In this document: positions 1 to 10,582 of the stretch, piece after piece
Position numbering within the stretch: the first letter of the stretch is position 1
How the letters are laid out: the number at the start of each line of letters is the position of its first letter
DNA from: an uncultured Magnetospirillum sp.
GTDB lineage: Bacteria; Pseudomonadota; Alphaproteobacteria; Rhodospirillales; Magnetospirillaceae
Assembly: GCF_903853455.1 (NCBI RefSeq)
Contig: NZ_CAINTR010000155.1
Span: forward strand, 1-59,414
Length of the DNA: 59,414 nucleotides
Direction of reading: 5' to 3'
Position numbers and translations under genes: made by a program
The notes under the pieces: generated by a model
What the model saw: the letters and a program-made list of their open reading frames with translations, nothing else
The model's database searches: none
Told to the model about the DNA's origin: nothing

Positions 1-133
1 GACAGGGCGGCATGATGGGCGGCCTCATGGGCAGGGCATCGATCCCGCATTGCCCTTCGGCCAGCGTCAGGCGGCGACGGAGATCGGCTCATACCATGGC
101 GAAAATTGTGCTTGTTTAATAGAACGAGACACT
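1..133. mobile_element. Possible end of an inserted element (partial)
   Basis: The chemoreceptor that enters from the right loses its family sequence at about base 133, directly after the codons for LNAT. The bases to the left are unrelated and contain an AT-rich stretch (about 105-125) unlike the surrounding GC-rich DNA. A plus-strand frame is open from base 3 to a TAA at 118-120, just before the break, as would be seen if a transposase gene ended near the element's terminus. I do not recognise that protein and no terminal inverted repeat can be checked because the other end lies outside the window. A rearrangement junction is the alternative. Confidence 0.35.
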
Positions 134-1383
134 GTGGCGTTGAGCGCCAGCAGGTTGGTCTGGCTGGCGATGTCGTTGATCAGGTTGACCACCGCGCCGA
201 TCCGGCCGACGGCCTCGGCCAGCCCCTGGACGATGGAGCCGGTGGCCTCCGCCTCCTGCACGGCGGTCCGCGCCACCTCGGCCGAGGTGGCGACCTGACG
301 GCTGATTTCCGACACCGAGGCCGACAGTTCCTCGGTCGCCGCCGCCACCGCCTGAACGTTGTCGGCGGCCCGGTCGGAGGAACTGGCCACGTCCCGCGCC
401 TGGGCGGCGGCCTGGTCCATCTGGACCGTCATCCCCTGCGCCGACGACGCCATGGCGCCGGCCGCGCGGTCCACCCGCTCGGCGACCTGCTTGACCTCGG
501 CCTCGAACTGACGGGCGATCTGACGGCTGGCCTCGCGCCGCTCCGCTTCGGCGGTCGCCTTGGAGGCTTCCTGCTCGGCCCGCAGGCGTTCGACCTCGCG
601 GCTGGTCCCCCGCAGCACGTCGAGGCTGCGGGCCATTCCCCCGATCTCGTCGCCGCGTTCGGTCCCGGCGATCTCGCAATCCAGCCGGCCGCCGGCGATG
701 TCGGCCATGGCGCCCGACAACCGGGCCAGAGCCTTGGCCAACTGACTGCCGATCACCAGCGACAGAGCCGCCGCCAGGGCGACCAGCACGACGGCGACGC
801 TGCCGCCCGCCATCAGGACCGAGCGGAATTCGGCCTCGATGTCGTCCACATAGGCGCCGGTCCCCACCACCATGCTCCAGGGAGCGAACCGCCGGACGAC
901 GAGAATCTTGGGCTGGGGAACTTTCTGGGGATCGCCCAGCTTGGGAAAGACATAGTCCACGATCCCGGTCTCGGAACTCCGCACCGATTCGATGACCGCG
1001 GCGGTGATGGGCTTGCCGTTGGAATCCTTGCTGTCCATGCGGCTCTTGCCGATCCAGTCCGGATTGGCCGGATTGGCGATCATGATCCCGTCCGTCCCCC
1101 AGACCATCAGGTAGTCGTTGTCGCCATACCGCATGGCATGGATGGTCGAACGGAACCGGGCAATCGCTTCCGCGTGATCGAAATGCCCGGCGACCACCTC
1201 CGCCTCCAGCGACCGGGCGACGCCGACCGCGACCTCGGTGACGGCATTGAGGGATTGCAGGCGATCTTGCAGCATTCGCTCATGCATCATCCTTGCGACG
1301 CCGATCAACAATAGAGCAACCATCGCCACCATGACGCCGATTGGAAGCATCATCCTGGTGCGGACTTTGAGATTATTGAACAT
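67..1383 (-). pseudogene. Methyl-accepting chemotaxis protein, 3' truncated
   Basis: Transmembrane chemoreceptor that would signal to CheA/CheW. The N-terminus has a membrane helix (about residues 8-30), then a periplasmic single-Cache-like sensor with motifs such as DYLMVW and VGTGAYVDDIE, a second helix (about 185-205), a HAMP linker and the start of the coiled-coil signalling domain. The conserved hairpin tip begins (INDIASQTNLLALNAT) but then switches to unrelated residues (VSRSIKQAQF...) and stops, so the hairpin's return arm and any CheR/CheB sites on it are missing. Full-length receptors of this type are normally around 550 residues; this one is 438. The start at MFNNLKVR places a membrane helix at the N-terminus. 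The truncated protein probably cannot form a functional signalling hairpin. Confidence 0.85.
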
Positions 1384-1494
1384 GGCGTCCCCCGACTCGC
1401 TTGAGCGCGATTTATAAGCCTCGGCGCAGAGCATACCACGCCCTCCCGCCAGGGAAGCAAGACCGGGGAAATACTGCGCCGTATAATAAGAGGA

Positions 1495-2403
1495 TCAGGG
1501 TTTGGCTGCCATTTGCGGCCGGCGCGACGGCAGGGATTCGACCACCACCTTGTTGGCGACGGGGCGCGGCGGCGGCGGCGGCAACCGCTCCAGACCGCCC
1601 AGCACCTCGCCGGCATGGGCGGGGCGCTGGGCGGGATCGGAGGCGGTGCAGGCGCGGACCAGATCGACCAGCATCGGCGGAAAATCGCCGGGAAGTTCGG
1701 CGGCATCGGCGGTGGGATCGGGCAGCCGTCCGGTCAGCAGACGATAGGCGACCACCCCCAGGGAATAGACGTCGGCGCGGGTGGTGACGGCGGTGGCGTT
1801 CTCGCGCTGCTCGGGGGCGGTATAGTCGACTCCGCCCATCCAGTGGTCGGGCATGGGCAGGTTGCGTTCAGGCAGCTTCACCATGCTGAGGTCGCACAAC
1901 TTGACGGCGCCGTTCTGGGTGGCGGTCAGCAGGATGTTGGACGGCTTGATGAAACGGTGAACCAGATTGCGGCGATGCAGCGCCAACACCGCCGAACTCA
2001 ACTGCTTCAGCGCCACCAGGGCGCGCGGCGGCGCCATGCGCCGGGGCTTGTCGCGCTCGTCGGCGGCCAGTGCCTCGGCGGGGTCGGCGAAGTCCTTGCC
2101 GATTTCATAGGGCAGGTGGGCCGCCATGAACGGCATGACGAAATAGGGCCGCCCGTCGCCGAGATGCTCCATCACCTTGACGCCGATGACATAGGGGTGG
2201 TCGAAGCTGGCGAGAACGCGCGCCTCGGTCTGGAAGCGGGTCAACTGCTGCGCCGGACTGAGCAGGCTGTCGTCGCCGGGACGGGGATCGAACAGCTTGA
2301 TGGCCACCGGAACCTGGAGATCCGGGTCGTGGCACAGGAAGATCCGGGCATAGCCCGACGTGACGACCGCCTTGTGGATGACGTATTTGCCGATGCGCTC
2401 CAT
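1495..2403 (-). CDS. Ser/Thr protein kinase homologue, probable pseudokinase
   Basis: Eukaryotic-like (Hanks-type) kinase fold of 302 residues, almost only the kinase domain, without membrane segment or PASTA repeats. Visible landmarks are the VAIK lysine (K36), the alpha-C glutamate (E60), YTAPEQ of the activation segment (194-199) and the DVYSLGVV helix. The catalytic loop reads HRFIKPSN, so the base Asp of HRD is Phe (F151), and the metal-binding DFG is DLS (171-173). The glycine loop is also poor (VVTSGYARIF). It lies downstream of vapBC and uvrB on the same strand, separated from vapC by a G-rich tract. Weak nucleotide binding or a scaffold role is likely; phosphotransfer is doubtful. 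Confidence 0.8.
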   Translation of the reverse strand: MERIGKYVIHKAVVTSGYARIFLCHDPDLQVPVAIKLFDPRPGDDSLLSPAQQLTRFQTEARVLASFDHPYVIGVKVMEHLGDGRPYFVMPFMAAHLPYEIGKDFADPAEALAADERDKPRRMAPPRALVALKQLSSAVLALHRRNLVHRFIKPSNILLTATQNGAVKLCDLSMVKLPERNLPMPDHWMGGVDYTAPEQRENATAVTTRADVYSLGVVAYRLLTGRLPDPTADAAELPGDFPPMLVDLVRACTASDPAQRPAHAGEVLGGLERLPPPPPRPVANKVVVESLPSRRPQMAAKP

Positions 2404-2478
2404 GAGATCGTCTCGCCCGCCCAGCCCTCAGTTGGAGCCAGTCTAACAGAGACGACGGACCGAGTCGCCCTGGTCAAT

Positions 2479-2517
2479 GGGAGGGTGAGCGGGGGGAGGG
2501 TGGGCGGGGGGAGGGGG
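2479..2517 (+). repeat. G-rich 15-bp tandem repeat, potential G-quadruplex
   Basis: Almost three tandem copies of a 15-bp unit (GGGAGGGTGRGCGGG, then a partial GGGAGGGGG) fill the gap between the end of vapC and the start of the pseudokinase gene. The plus strand carries more than four runs of at least three G separated by short loops, which fits the usual G-quadruplex pattern. On the minus-strand transcript of these genes the tract is C-rich. Confidence 0.7.
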
Positions 2518-2532
2518 AATGGCCGCAATGGG

Positions 2533-2949
2533 TCATGACCCGGCGTCGAGCGCCTTGACGTGGCCAGCCTTGGCGTAGGACAGGATCTTTTGATCGGCCG
2601 TAACCAGGAGCGCATCCAGGTGACGCGCCGTCGCGATGATGATGCGGTCGGCCGGATCACCATGGGGGTCCGCCGGAAGGCTGTTGCTCCCGACGGCGAC
2701 CGCAATCGACAGCGGGTGAACAGAGAATCCCGGCCGCGCGAGGTGAGACTCCAGCCATTCACCCAGGTCACGGGACAAGGACAGCCTGCCCCGGGCGACA
2801 AGCATCGAAATCTCCCACAGGGTAATCGCGGAGAGAACGGCGCCATCACCCCGGGCCGCCGCCTCGATCCCGATCCGCGCGTCGCGCCCAAGTCTTGGAT
2901 CGGCATTGAGGAACCAAATCCAGCTATGGGTATCGAGAACGACGATCAT
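2533..2949 (-). CDS. vapC: VapC-family PIN-domain toxin
   Basis: Small PIN-domain ribonuclease of 138 residues, expected to cleave RNA when released from its antitoxin. The first acidic residue is in VVLDTHSWIWFLN (residues 2-14), a conserved acidic centre in ITLWEISML, and the C-terminal acidic part in HGDPADRIIIATARHLDALLVTAD, the usual PIN metal-binding pattern. The ATG at 2949 overlaps the TGA of the upstream antitoxin gene (ATGA), so the pair is translationally coupled. Length and motifs match the subgroup paired with Phd/YefM-type antitoxins. Confidence 0.9.
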   Translation of the reverse strand: MIVVLDTHSWIWFLNADPRLGRDARIGIEAAARGDGAVLSAITLWEISMLVARGRLSLSRDLGEWLESHLARPGFSVHPLSIAVAVGSNSLPADPHGDPADRIIIATARHLDALLVTADQKILSYAKAGHVKALDAGS

Positions 2950-3176
2950 CTGTCGGCGTCCCACGCCTCGCCGGTCGAGAGGAGGTCGTCATCCTCGGCG
3001 TAGGACATGCTCCCCTTGGCGATGCCGTAACTGCTCCCTGTTTCAGCGGGGATGGGGACGACACGCGCCACCGGCTTGCCACGCTTGGTGACCGTCACGG
3101 GCTCACGCGTCTTCTTTACCTCGTCGAGAATGTGCAGGCACTTCGCTTTGAATTCCCCGGCAGCGATGACACTCAC
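2946..3176 (-). CDS. vapB: Phd/YefM-type antitoxin of VapBC
   Basis: Antitoxin of about 76 residues: an N-terminal AbrB/Phd-like DNA-binding fold (VSVIAAGEFKAKCLHILDEV...REPVTVTKRGKPVARVVPI), then a short acidic toxin-wrapping tail (MSYAEDDDLLSTGEAWDADR). The GTG at 3176 is chosen because an excellent GAGGAGGG ribosome site lies just upstream. An ATG 54 bases further upstream is possible but would place the operator palindrome inside the coding region. It probably represses its own promoter through the 18-bp palindrome at 3194-3211. Confidence 0.85.
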   Translation of the reverse strand: MSVIAAGEFKAKCLHILDEVKKTREPVTVTKRGKPVARVVPIPAETGSSYGIAKGSMSYAEDDDLLSTGEAWDADR

Positions 3177-3193
3177 GGCACCCTCCTCGCTTG

Positions 3194-3211
3194 TGACCAT
3201 AAATATGGTCA
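3194..3211. promoter_or_regulatory. Palindromic operator candidate of vapBC
   Basis: Perfect inverted repeat TGACCATA-aa-TATGGTCA, 17 bases before the chosen vapB start and inside an AT-rich patch that could hold the promoter -10. The position fits autoregulation by the VapB-VapC complex. Binding is inferred from position and symmetry only. Confidence 0.55.
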
Positions 3212-3246
3212 TGGAACCGGGCTGGCGCAAGAAGATCGAGAGGGGG

Positions 3247-5361
<2,115 letters not shown>

Positions 5362-5517
5362 GGCGCCATTATAGACGAGACGCGGCCATCGGTCTTGCCT
5401 CGGTGCGGAAAAATCGCGGCATCCCGGTTTCGAAACTTTCGTCCGGCACAATGAGGCATCGGCCATTCATCTCTGCTATGCTGGCGTGAGCTTCGTCCGG
5501 GAGGAGAGACAGGGGGA

Positions 5518-7137
5518 ATGGTTCGTAACCTCGGCGAGCGCCGCCTACCCCGCGGGGTCTGGCTGACGGGGGGCTTGTTTGTCGCCTTCGTCATCTCCTT
5601 CTCGCTTTACGTCTTTTCCGAAAAGCAGATCGACCACGCCAACGAGCAACGGTACCTGTCCTACAAGCTGGCGGATCAACTCCGCCAATCCTCGGACGAC
5701 CTCACCCGCATGGTCCGCACCTATGTGGTGACCGGCGAGCCCATCTATAAACAGTCGTATCTGGACATCCTCGACATTCGGGACGGACTCAGGCCGCAGC
5801 CGGAGAATTACGACAGGATCTACTGGGATCTGGCATTGTTGGATCCGCATTTCCGGCGCCCCGACCTGGGGCCGGGGATTCCATTGCTGGAGCAGATGCG
5901 CCGCGCCGGGTTCACCGCCGAGGAATTCCGCACATTGGCCGAGGCCAAGGCCAGTTCCGACGAATTGACCAACCGGGAATTCGAGGCCATGGCACTGGTG
6001 GAGTCCGCTGGCCCGGACAGGGCGGACCGCCGGATGCGAGCCGTCCTGATGCTGCATGACGACGTCTATCATCGGGCCAAGAGGGCGATCATGACGCCCA
6101 TCAACGCGTTCTACGACCTGGTGGAAACGCGGACCCTGGCCACCGTCCACCAGGCCGAGACCATCGCCCTGGTGTTCCGCCTGACCTTCATCGCCCTCAC
6201 CGTCGCGGTCGGAGCCCTTATCTGGCAGACCGCCGCCGAATCGCGGGCCATCCTGGGCGGCACGGTGCAAGACGTCCACGCCCGGATCACCCGGATCGGC
6301 CAGGGGGACTTCTCCCCCTCCCCGTCCTCCGCCAAGGGCGACAGCGTCCTCGCCGGATTGGACCAGATGGCCGCCAAGCTCGCCACCCTGGAAGCCGAGC
6401 GCATCCTGGCGACGGCGGAACTGCGCGACATGAACGAGGCGCTGCTGCGATCCAACTCCGACCTGGAGCAGTTCGCCTATGTGGCGTCCCACGACCTTCA
6501 GACGCCGCTGCGCAACATCGTCAGCTACACCCAGTTGCTGGAGCGCCGCTACAAGGGCCAGATGGACGCCGACGCCGACGACTTCATGGGGTTCATCGTC
6601 GAAAACACCAAGAAGATGACGCAACTGATCTCCGACCTGCTGGAATATTCCCGCGCCTCCGGTCAAGCCGAACCGCTGGAGCCCGTTCCCGCCGACGTAG
6701 CGGTTGCCCAGGCGTTGAACAACCTCAAGCAGGACGTGGCGAGCAGCGGGGCGGACATCCGCATCGGCGACCTGCCGCGGGTGATGGCGGTGCAGTCCCA
6801 CCTCGTCAGCCTGTTCCAGAACCTGCTGGAAAACGGCATCAAGTATCGCTCACCGGATCGAAGGGCGCGGATCTCCGTCACGGCGGAGCGGATCGCCCCC
6901 GACCAGTGGCGATTTGCCGTCGCCGACAACGGCATCGGCATCGATCCGCAATACCACGCCAAGGTGTTCGAGATTTTCCAGCGCCTGAACCCGGCATCCG
7001 AGACGACGGGGACCGGCATTGGCCTGACCTTGTGCCGCCGCATCGTCCACCGCTTCGGCGGAACCATCTGGGTGGACTCCGAGCTGGACAAGGGGGCGAC
7101 GTTCTTCTTTACCCTGCGCGACGCGGAGGGGGAGTGA
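5518..7137 (+). CDS. Membrane sensor histidine kinase
   Basis: A 539-residue two-component kinase. It has an N-terminal membrane helix (about 15-35), a periplasmic helical sensor resembling CHASE3 or 4-helix-bundle domains (40-215), a second helix (about 220-240) and a HAMP-like linker (ITRIGQGDFSP). The HisKA dimerisation domain carries the phospho-accepting His in YVASHDLQTPLRN, and the HATPase domain has N (NLLENGIKYR), G1 (DNGIGIDP) and G2 (GTGIGLTLC) boxes. An AGGGGGA ribosome site precedes the ATG. No response regulator is adjacent, so the partner is unknown. The catalytic half closely resembles that of the REC-PAS kinase at 38016-39497, which suggests the two are paralogues. Confidence 0.88.
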   Translation: MVRNLGERRLPRGVWLTGGLFVAFVISFSLYVFSEKQIDHANEQRYLSYKLADQLRQSSDDLTRMVRTYVVTGEPIYKQSYLDILDIRDGLRPQPENYDRIYWDLALLDPHFRRPDLGPGIPLLEQMRRAGFTAEEFRTLAEAKASSDELTNREFEAMALVESAGPDRADRRMRAVLMLHDDVYHRAKRAIMTPINAFYDLVETRTLATVHQAETIALVFRLTFIALTVAVGALIWQTAAESRAILGGTVQDVHARITRIGQGDFSPSPSSAKGDSVLAGLDQMAAKLATLEAERILATAELRDMNEALLRSNSDLEQFAYVASHDLQTPLRNIVSYTQLLERRYKGQMDADADDFMGFIVENTKKMTQLISDLLEYSRASGQAEPLEPVPADVAVAQALNNLKQDVASSGADIRIGDLPRVMAVQSHLVSLFQNLLENGIKYRSPDRRARISVTAERIAPDQWRFAVADNGIGIDPQYHAKVFEIFQRLNPASETTGTGIGLTLCRRIVHRFGGTIWVDSELDKGATFFFTLRDAEGE

Positions 7138-7218
7138 CTTAAACGCCTCGACGACCGTGGACGGCCGGCATCGAGTATGACACTGTAATGACCCGCGACC
7201 ATCATCGGGTTCACGACC

Positions 7219-7494
7219 ATGCGCACCAGCAAACCCATCACCGTGACCCTCGGCCCCCAGCAGGCCAGCCTGGAAGCCCGCCTGAAGTCGGGGGCCTATG
7301 GCTCCGCCAGCGAAATCGTGCGGGCGGGACTGCGCGCCCTCGACCGCGAGGAGACGGCCCTGGACGAAATCCTCCGCCGCAAGGTGGAAGCGTCCCTGGC
7401 GGATTCACGTCCCAGCGTCGCGGCGGAGGATGTGTTCACACGGTTGCGCCATCGTCACGCCGAACGGATGTTGGACGAAAAGCGTGACGATTAG
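7219..7494 (+). CDS. parD: ParD-family antitoxin
   Basis: A 91-residue ribbon-helix-helix antitoxin. The N-terminal DNA-binding fold (KPITVTLGPQQASLEARLKSGAYGSASEIVRAGLRALDREE) is typical of ParD/CopG, and the C-terminal half should wrap the toxin. Its last 11 bases overlap the following toxin gene. It stands alone between a histidine kinase and an acyltransferase and probably represses its own operon from the 80-bp gap upstream. Confidence 0.88.
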   Translation: MRTSKPITVTLGPQQASLEARLKSGAYGSASEIVRAGLRALDREETALDEILRRKVEASLADSRPSVAAEDVFTRLRHRHAERMLDEKRDD

Positions 7495-7789
7495 GGTCGT
7501 CTTCCGCCCGGCGGCGGAAGCCGACCTGTTCGCGCTGTATCGCTACATTGTCGAAGCCTCCGGCGCATCGCGGGCCGGCGCTTATCTCACACGGATCGAA
7601 CAAGCGTGCATGGGGTTGGCCACCTTCCCCGAGCGTGGCACCCGGCGCGACGACCTCGCGCCGGGCCTTCGCACCATCGGCTTCGAGCGGCGGGTGACCA
7701 TCGCCTTCCGGATGCTGGACCGGGTGGTGGAGATCGTCGCCATCGCCTATGCCGGCCGGGACTTCGAGGGAGAGGTCCGGGAGGAGTGA
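7484..7789 (+). CDS. parE: ParE/RelE-family toxin
   Basis: A toxin of about 101 residues with the ParE fold: VVFRPAAEADLFALYRYIVEASG, a central helix pair (AYLTRIEQACMGLATFPERG) and the closing strands (RTIGFERRVTIAFRMLDRVVEIVAIAYAGRDFE). ParE proteins usually poison DNA gyrase, whereas RelE relatives cut mRNA; the target here is not determined. The GTG at 7484 is the start that overlaps the antitoxin stop, as is usual for these coupled pairs. Confidence 0.85.
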   Translation: MTIRVVFRPAAEADLFALYRYIVEASGASRAGAYLTRIEQACMGLATFPERGTRRDDLAPGLRTIGFERRVTIAFRMLDRVVEIVAIAYAGRDFEGEVREE

Positions 7790-7839
7790 GCGGTGATGCC
7801 GGTCGGGTTCTCCCGCCGTCATGACATCCGCCGGCCGCG

Positions 7840-9843
7840 ATGTTAGGCTTGCCGATCGATGGCCGCCGGAGGTGGGGAAAATTGACCGTTAGCTCCCCCC
7901 CGTCGGCCCCGCCATCATCCCTGGCCGCTGCGGCCCACCGCACCGACATCGACGGTCTGCGCGCCATCGCCATCGCGCTGGTGGTCGCCTTCCATGCCTT
8001 CCCCGCTATCCTGCCCGGCGGCTTCGTCGGGGTGGACATCTTCCTGGTCATGACCGGCTATCTGGTCACCTCGTCCCTGTCCCGGGAGGTGGGCCGCGAC
8101 GGGGCCGGCATCCTGCGCTTCTATCTGCGCCGCGCGCGACGCATCGTGCCATCCCTGATGGTGGTGCTTGCCGCCTGCCTGAGTCTGGGCTGGGTCCTGC
8201 TGCTGCCGGGAGAGTTCCGGCAACTGGGCAAGCATGTGGCGGGCGGCGCCGCCTTCGTCTCCAACATCCTGCTCTACAACGAGGCCGGCTATTTCGACGT
8301 CGGGTCGGAGACCAAGCCGCTGCTGCATCTGTGGTATCTCGGGGTCGACGCCCAGTTCTGTCTGGTCTGGCCGCTTGCCGTGCTGCTCCTGCGCCGCTGG
8401 TGCCGGCCGCTCTGGCGTGGCATGGCGGCGCTGTTGCTCCTGTCCTTCGCCTTCAACCTGTTCCAGGTGGCCCATGATCCTTCGGGGGCCTATTTCCTGC
8501 CCCTGTCGCGCCTGTGGGAGTTCATGCTTGGCGGCATCCTGGCGGCTTGGCGGCCGGGCCAACCGACTCAAGCGGCCCAACAAACGGCGGGGGGAGGCCG
8601 CGACTGGATCGCCCTGGGGGGCCTAGCCCTGGTGACGGCAGCGGCCTTGGCCCTGGACAAAACCAAACCCTATCCCGGCTGGTGGGCATTGCTGCCGACG
8701 CTGGGAACGGCGGGACTGATCCTGGCGGGGCCGCAATCCTGGCTGAACCGGCGGGTTCTCGCCCATCCCCTGACGGTCGGCATGGGAGGGATCAGCTATC
8801 CGCTCTATCTGTGGCACTGGCCGCTGCTGACCATGCTGCGGCTACAGACCGAGGGGGATCCTTCACCGGGTCTGGTCGGCCTGGTGGTCGCCATCAGTTT
8901 CGTCCTGGCCTGGACCACCCGACAACTGGTCGAACGCCCGCTGCAAGGACGATGGCGGGGGAAGGTCGCCGATCGGATATTGGCCGGCGGGCTGGCCACC
9001 TGCGCCCTTGCCGGGCTGGTCGTCGCCGCCAGCGGCGGCGTGCCGTGGCGCATGCCGCTGATCGCCCGCTATGACGCCTTCTTCGCCAACCAGAACTACG
9101 CCGAGGCGCACGACCTGTTCCATCAGGACCGCCAGGAGTGCAACTTCTACGACGTCCGCCACAACGCGGGAAAAACCGCCATTGATCGCGGCTGTTACGT
9201 TCCCGAGACCGACAAGGTGGTGTTCGTGTGGGGCGATTCCCACTCGCAACACCTGCAACACGGCCTGAGAAACGCCCTGCCGCCGGAGGTTTCGCTGCTA
9301 CAGGTGGCTGCGTCGGGCTGCATCCCCACCCTGACGGTGCAAGACGACGATCCCGTGGGCGCCTGCAACCGGGCCAACGCCTTCGCCATCGACCGCATCA
9401 AGGCCTTGCGGCCGTCGGTGGTGATCCTCGCCCAGGAAGGCCATCACGAGGACAACGACTTCCCCGCCCTGATCGCGCGCTTGCACCAGTTGGGGGTCGG
9501 CCACGTCATCCTGCCGGGCCCGGTACCACACTGGAAGCCCTTCCTGTATCAGGTGGTCGAGCGGAAATACCACGGCCAGCCGCCCCGGCGCACCTGGGAC
9601 AACCTCCAGCCGGAAGCGCTCCGCACCGACCGTTTGCTGCGCGACCGGTTCGCCGGCTCGACCGAGGTGGTCTACATCTCGCTGATCGAGCGCCTGTGCG
9701 ATGCCGAAGGCTGTCTGGTCTATCTCGGCGATGATCCGCTCGAGGGGCTGACCACCTACGACTATGGGCATTTCACCTTGCCCATGTCGGATTACGTGGC
9801 CCGCACCCTGCTGGCCCCAGTGATTCTCAAGGCGCTACAGTAG
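7840..9843 (+). CDS. Acyltransferase-3 / SGNH O-acetyltransferase (OafA/OafB-like)
   Basis: Membrane enzyme of 667 residues that probably adds acetyl groups to a surface polysaccharide such as O-antigen. The N-terminal acyltransferase-3 domain (about 30-380) starts with HRTDIDGLRAIAI, includes FVGVDIFLVMTGYLV, and has about ten membrane helices. The C-terminal periplasmic SGNH domain (about 425-665) shows the nucleophile block VWGDSHSQH and the D/H block YDYGHFT. A strong GGAGG site precedes a TTG at 7882, which may be the real start; it would remove 14 residues without touching a domain. There is no polysaccharide cluster next to it. Confidence 0.9.
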   Translation: MLGLPIDGRRRWGKLTVSSPPSAPPSSLAAAAHRTDIDGLRAIAIALVVAFHAFPAILPGGFVGVDIFLVMTGYLVTSSLSREVGRDGAGILRFYLRRARRIVPSLMVVLAACLSLGWVLLLPGEFRQLGKHVAGGAAFVSNILLYNEAGYFDVGSETKPLLHLWYLGVDAQFCLVWPLAVLLLRRWCRPLWRGMAALLLLSFAFNLFQVAHDPSGAYFLPLSRLWEFMLGGILAAWRPGQPTQAAQQTAGGGRDWIALGGLALVTAAALALDKTKPYPGWWALLPTLGTAGLILAGPQSWLNRRVLAHPLTVGMGGISYPLYLWHWPLLTMLRLQTEGDPSPGLVGLVVAISFVLAWTTRQLVERPLQGRWRGKVADRILAGGLATCALAGLVVAASGGVPWRMPLIARYDAFFANQNYAEAHDLFHQDRQECNFYDVRHNAGKTAIDRGCYVPETDKVVFVWGDSHSQHLQHGLRNALPPEVSLLQVAASGCIPTLTVQDDDPVGACNRANAFAIDRIKALRPSVVILAQEGHHEDNDFPALIARLHQLGVGHVILPGPVPHWKPFLYQVVERKYHGQPPRRTWDNLQPEALRTDRLLRDRFAGSTEVVYISLIERLCDAEGCLVYLGDDPLEGLTTYDYGHFTLPMSDYVARTLLAPVILKALQ

Positions 9844-9864
9844 GATCTTCCGAAACCGCCCTTC

Positions 9865-10551
9865 TCACCCCTCCCGCCAGCCGCACGCCGTCAGCGCCTC
9901 CTTCATATGCTCCGGCGGCGGGGCGGTGACGCGGATGGGGGGCTTGGATGGCGCCAGCGGCGGGATGGACACTTCGCGGGCCAGCAGGTGCAGCGGCACC
10001 CGAGGGGCCGGATCCTCGCCGTAATAGGCATCGCCCAGCAAAGGGCAGCCGAGATGCTTGGCGTGGACCCGGATCTGGTGGGTGCGCCCCGTTCGTGGCC
10101 GCCACTCAATCCAGGTGAGGTCGTCGCAGCGTCCCTTGACCGACCAGTCGGTAAGTGAAGGCTGCCCCAGCGGATCGACCTTGATCCGCCAGCCCTGACC
10201 GCGTGACGACACTTTGAGGATGGGAACATCGACGGTGCCGCGCTCGGTGGGCGGCGATCCTAGACTGACCGACCAGTATAGTTTTTCGATGCGGTGGGCG
10301 GCGAACATCTTGCCCAGGCGCTTCAGCGCCTTGTCGTGGCGTCCCAGGATCAGGCAGCCGGAGGTATCGCGGTCCAGCCGGTGGGCCAGACGCGGCGGCT
10401 CGGCCCAGCCGAATTTCAGCGCGTCGAAATACAGTTCGAGATGATCGGGCGAATTGGGTCCGGCATGCACCGCCAACCCGGCCGGCTTGTCCAGGACGAT
10501 GACGTCCTGGTCCTTGTACAGAACGCGTCCGAGGATTTCGGCGGGGGTCAC
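9865..10551 (-). CDS. RluA-family RNA pseudouridine synthase
   Basis: Converts uridine to pseudouridine in rRNA or tRNA. The protein has 228 residues and lacks the N-terminal S4 domain of RluC/RluD, so it resembles the short RluA/TruC type. The catalytic Asp sits in RLAHRLDRDTSGCLIL, followed by KLYWSVSLG and the RTGRTHQIRVHAKHLGCPLLGD motif. The start is a GTG with an AAAGGAAA site upstream. It lies 31 bases after the small secreted protein gene on the same strand and may be read together with the lactate operon. Its exact RNA target cannot be told from sequence. Confidence 0.88.
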   Translation of the reverse strand: MTPAEILGRVLYKDQDVIVLDKPAGLAVHAGPNSPDHLELYFDALKFGWAEPPRLAHRLDRDTSGCLILGRHDKALKRLGKMFAAHRIEKLYWSVSLGSPPTERGTVDVPILKVSSRGQGWRIKVDPLGQPSLTDWSVKGRCDDLTWIEWRPRTGRTHQIRVHAKHLGCPLLGDAYYGEDPAPRVPLHLLAREVSIPPLAPSKPPIRVTAPPPEHMKEALTACGWREG

Positions 10552-10582
10552 GGGGATTTTCCTTTGATCAAGGAGAGGCCGG

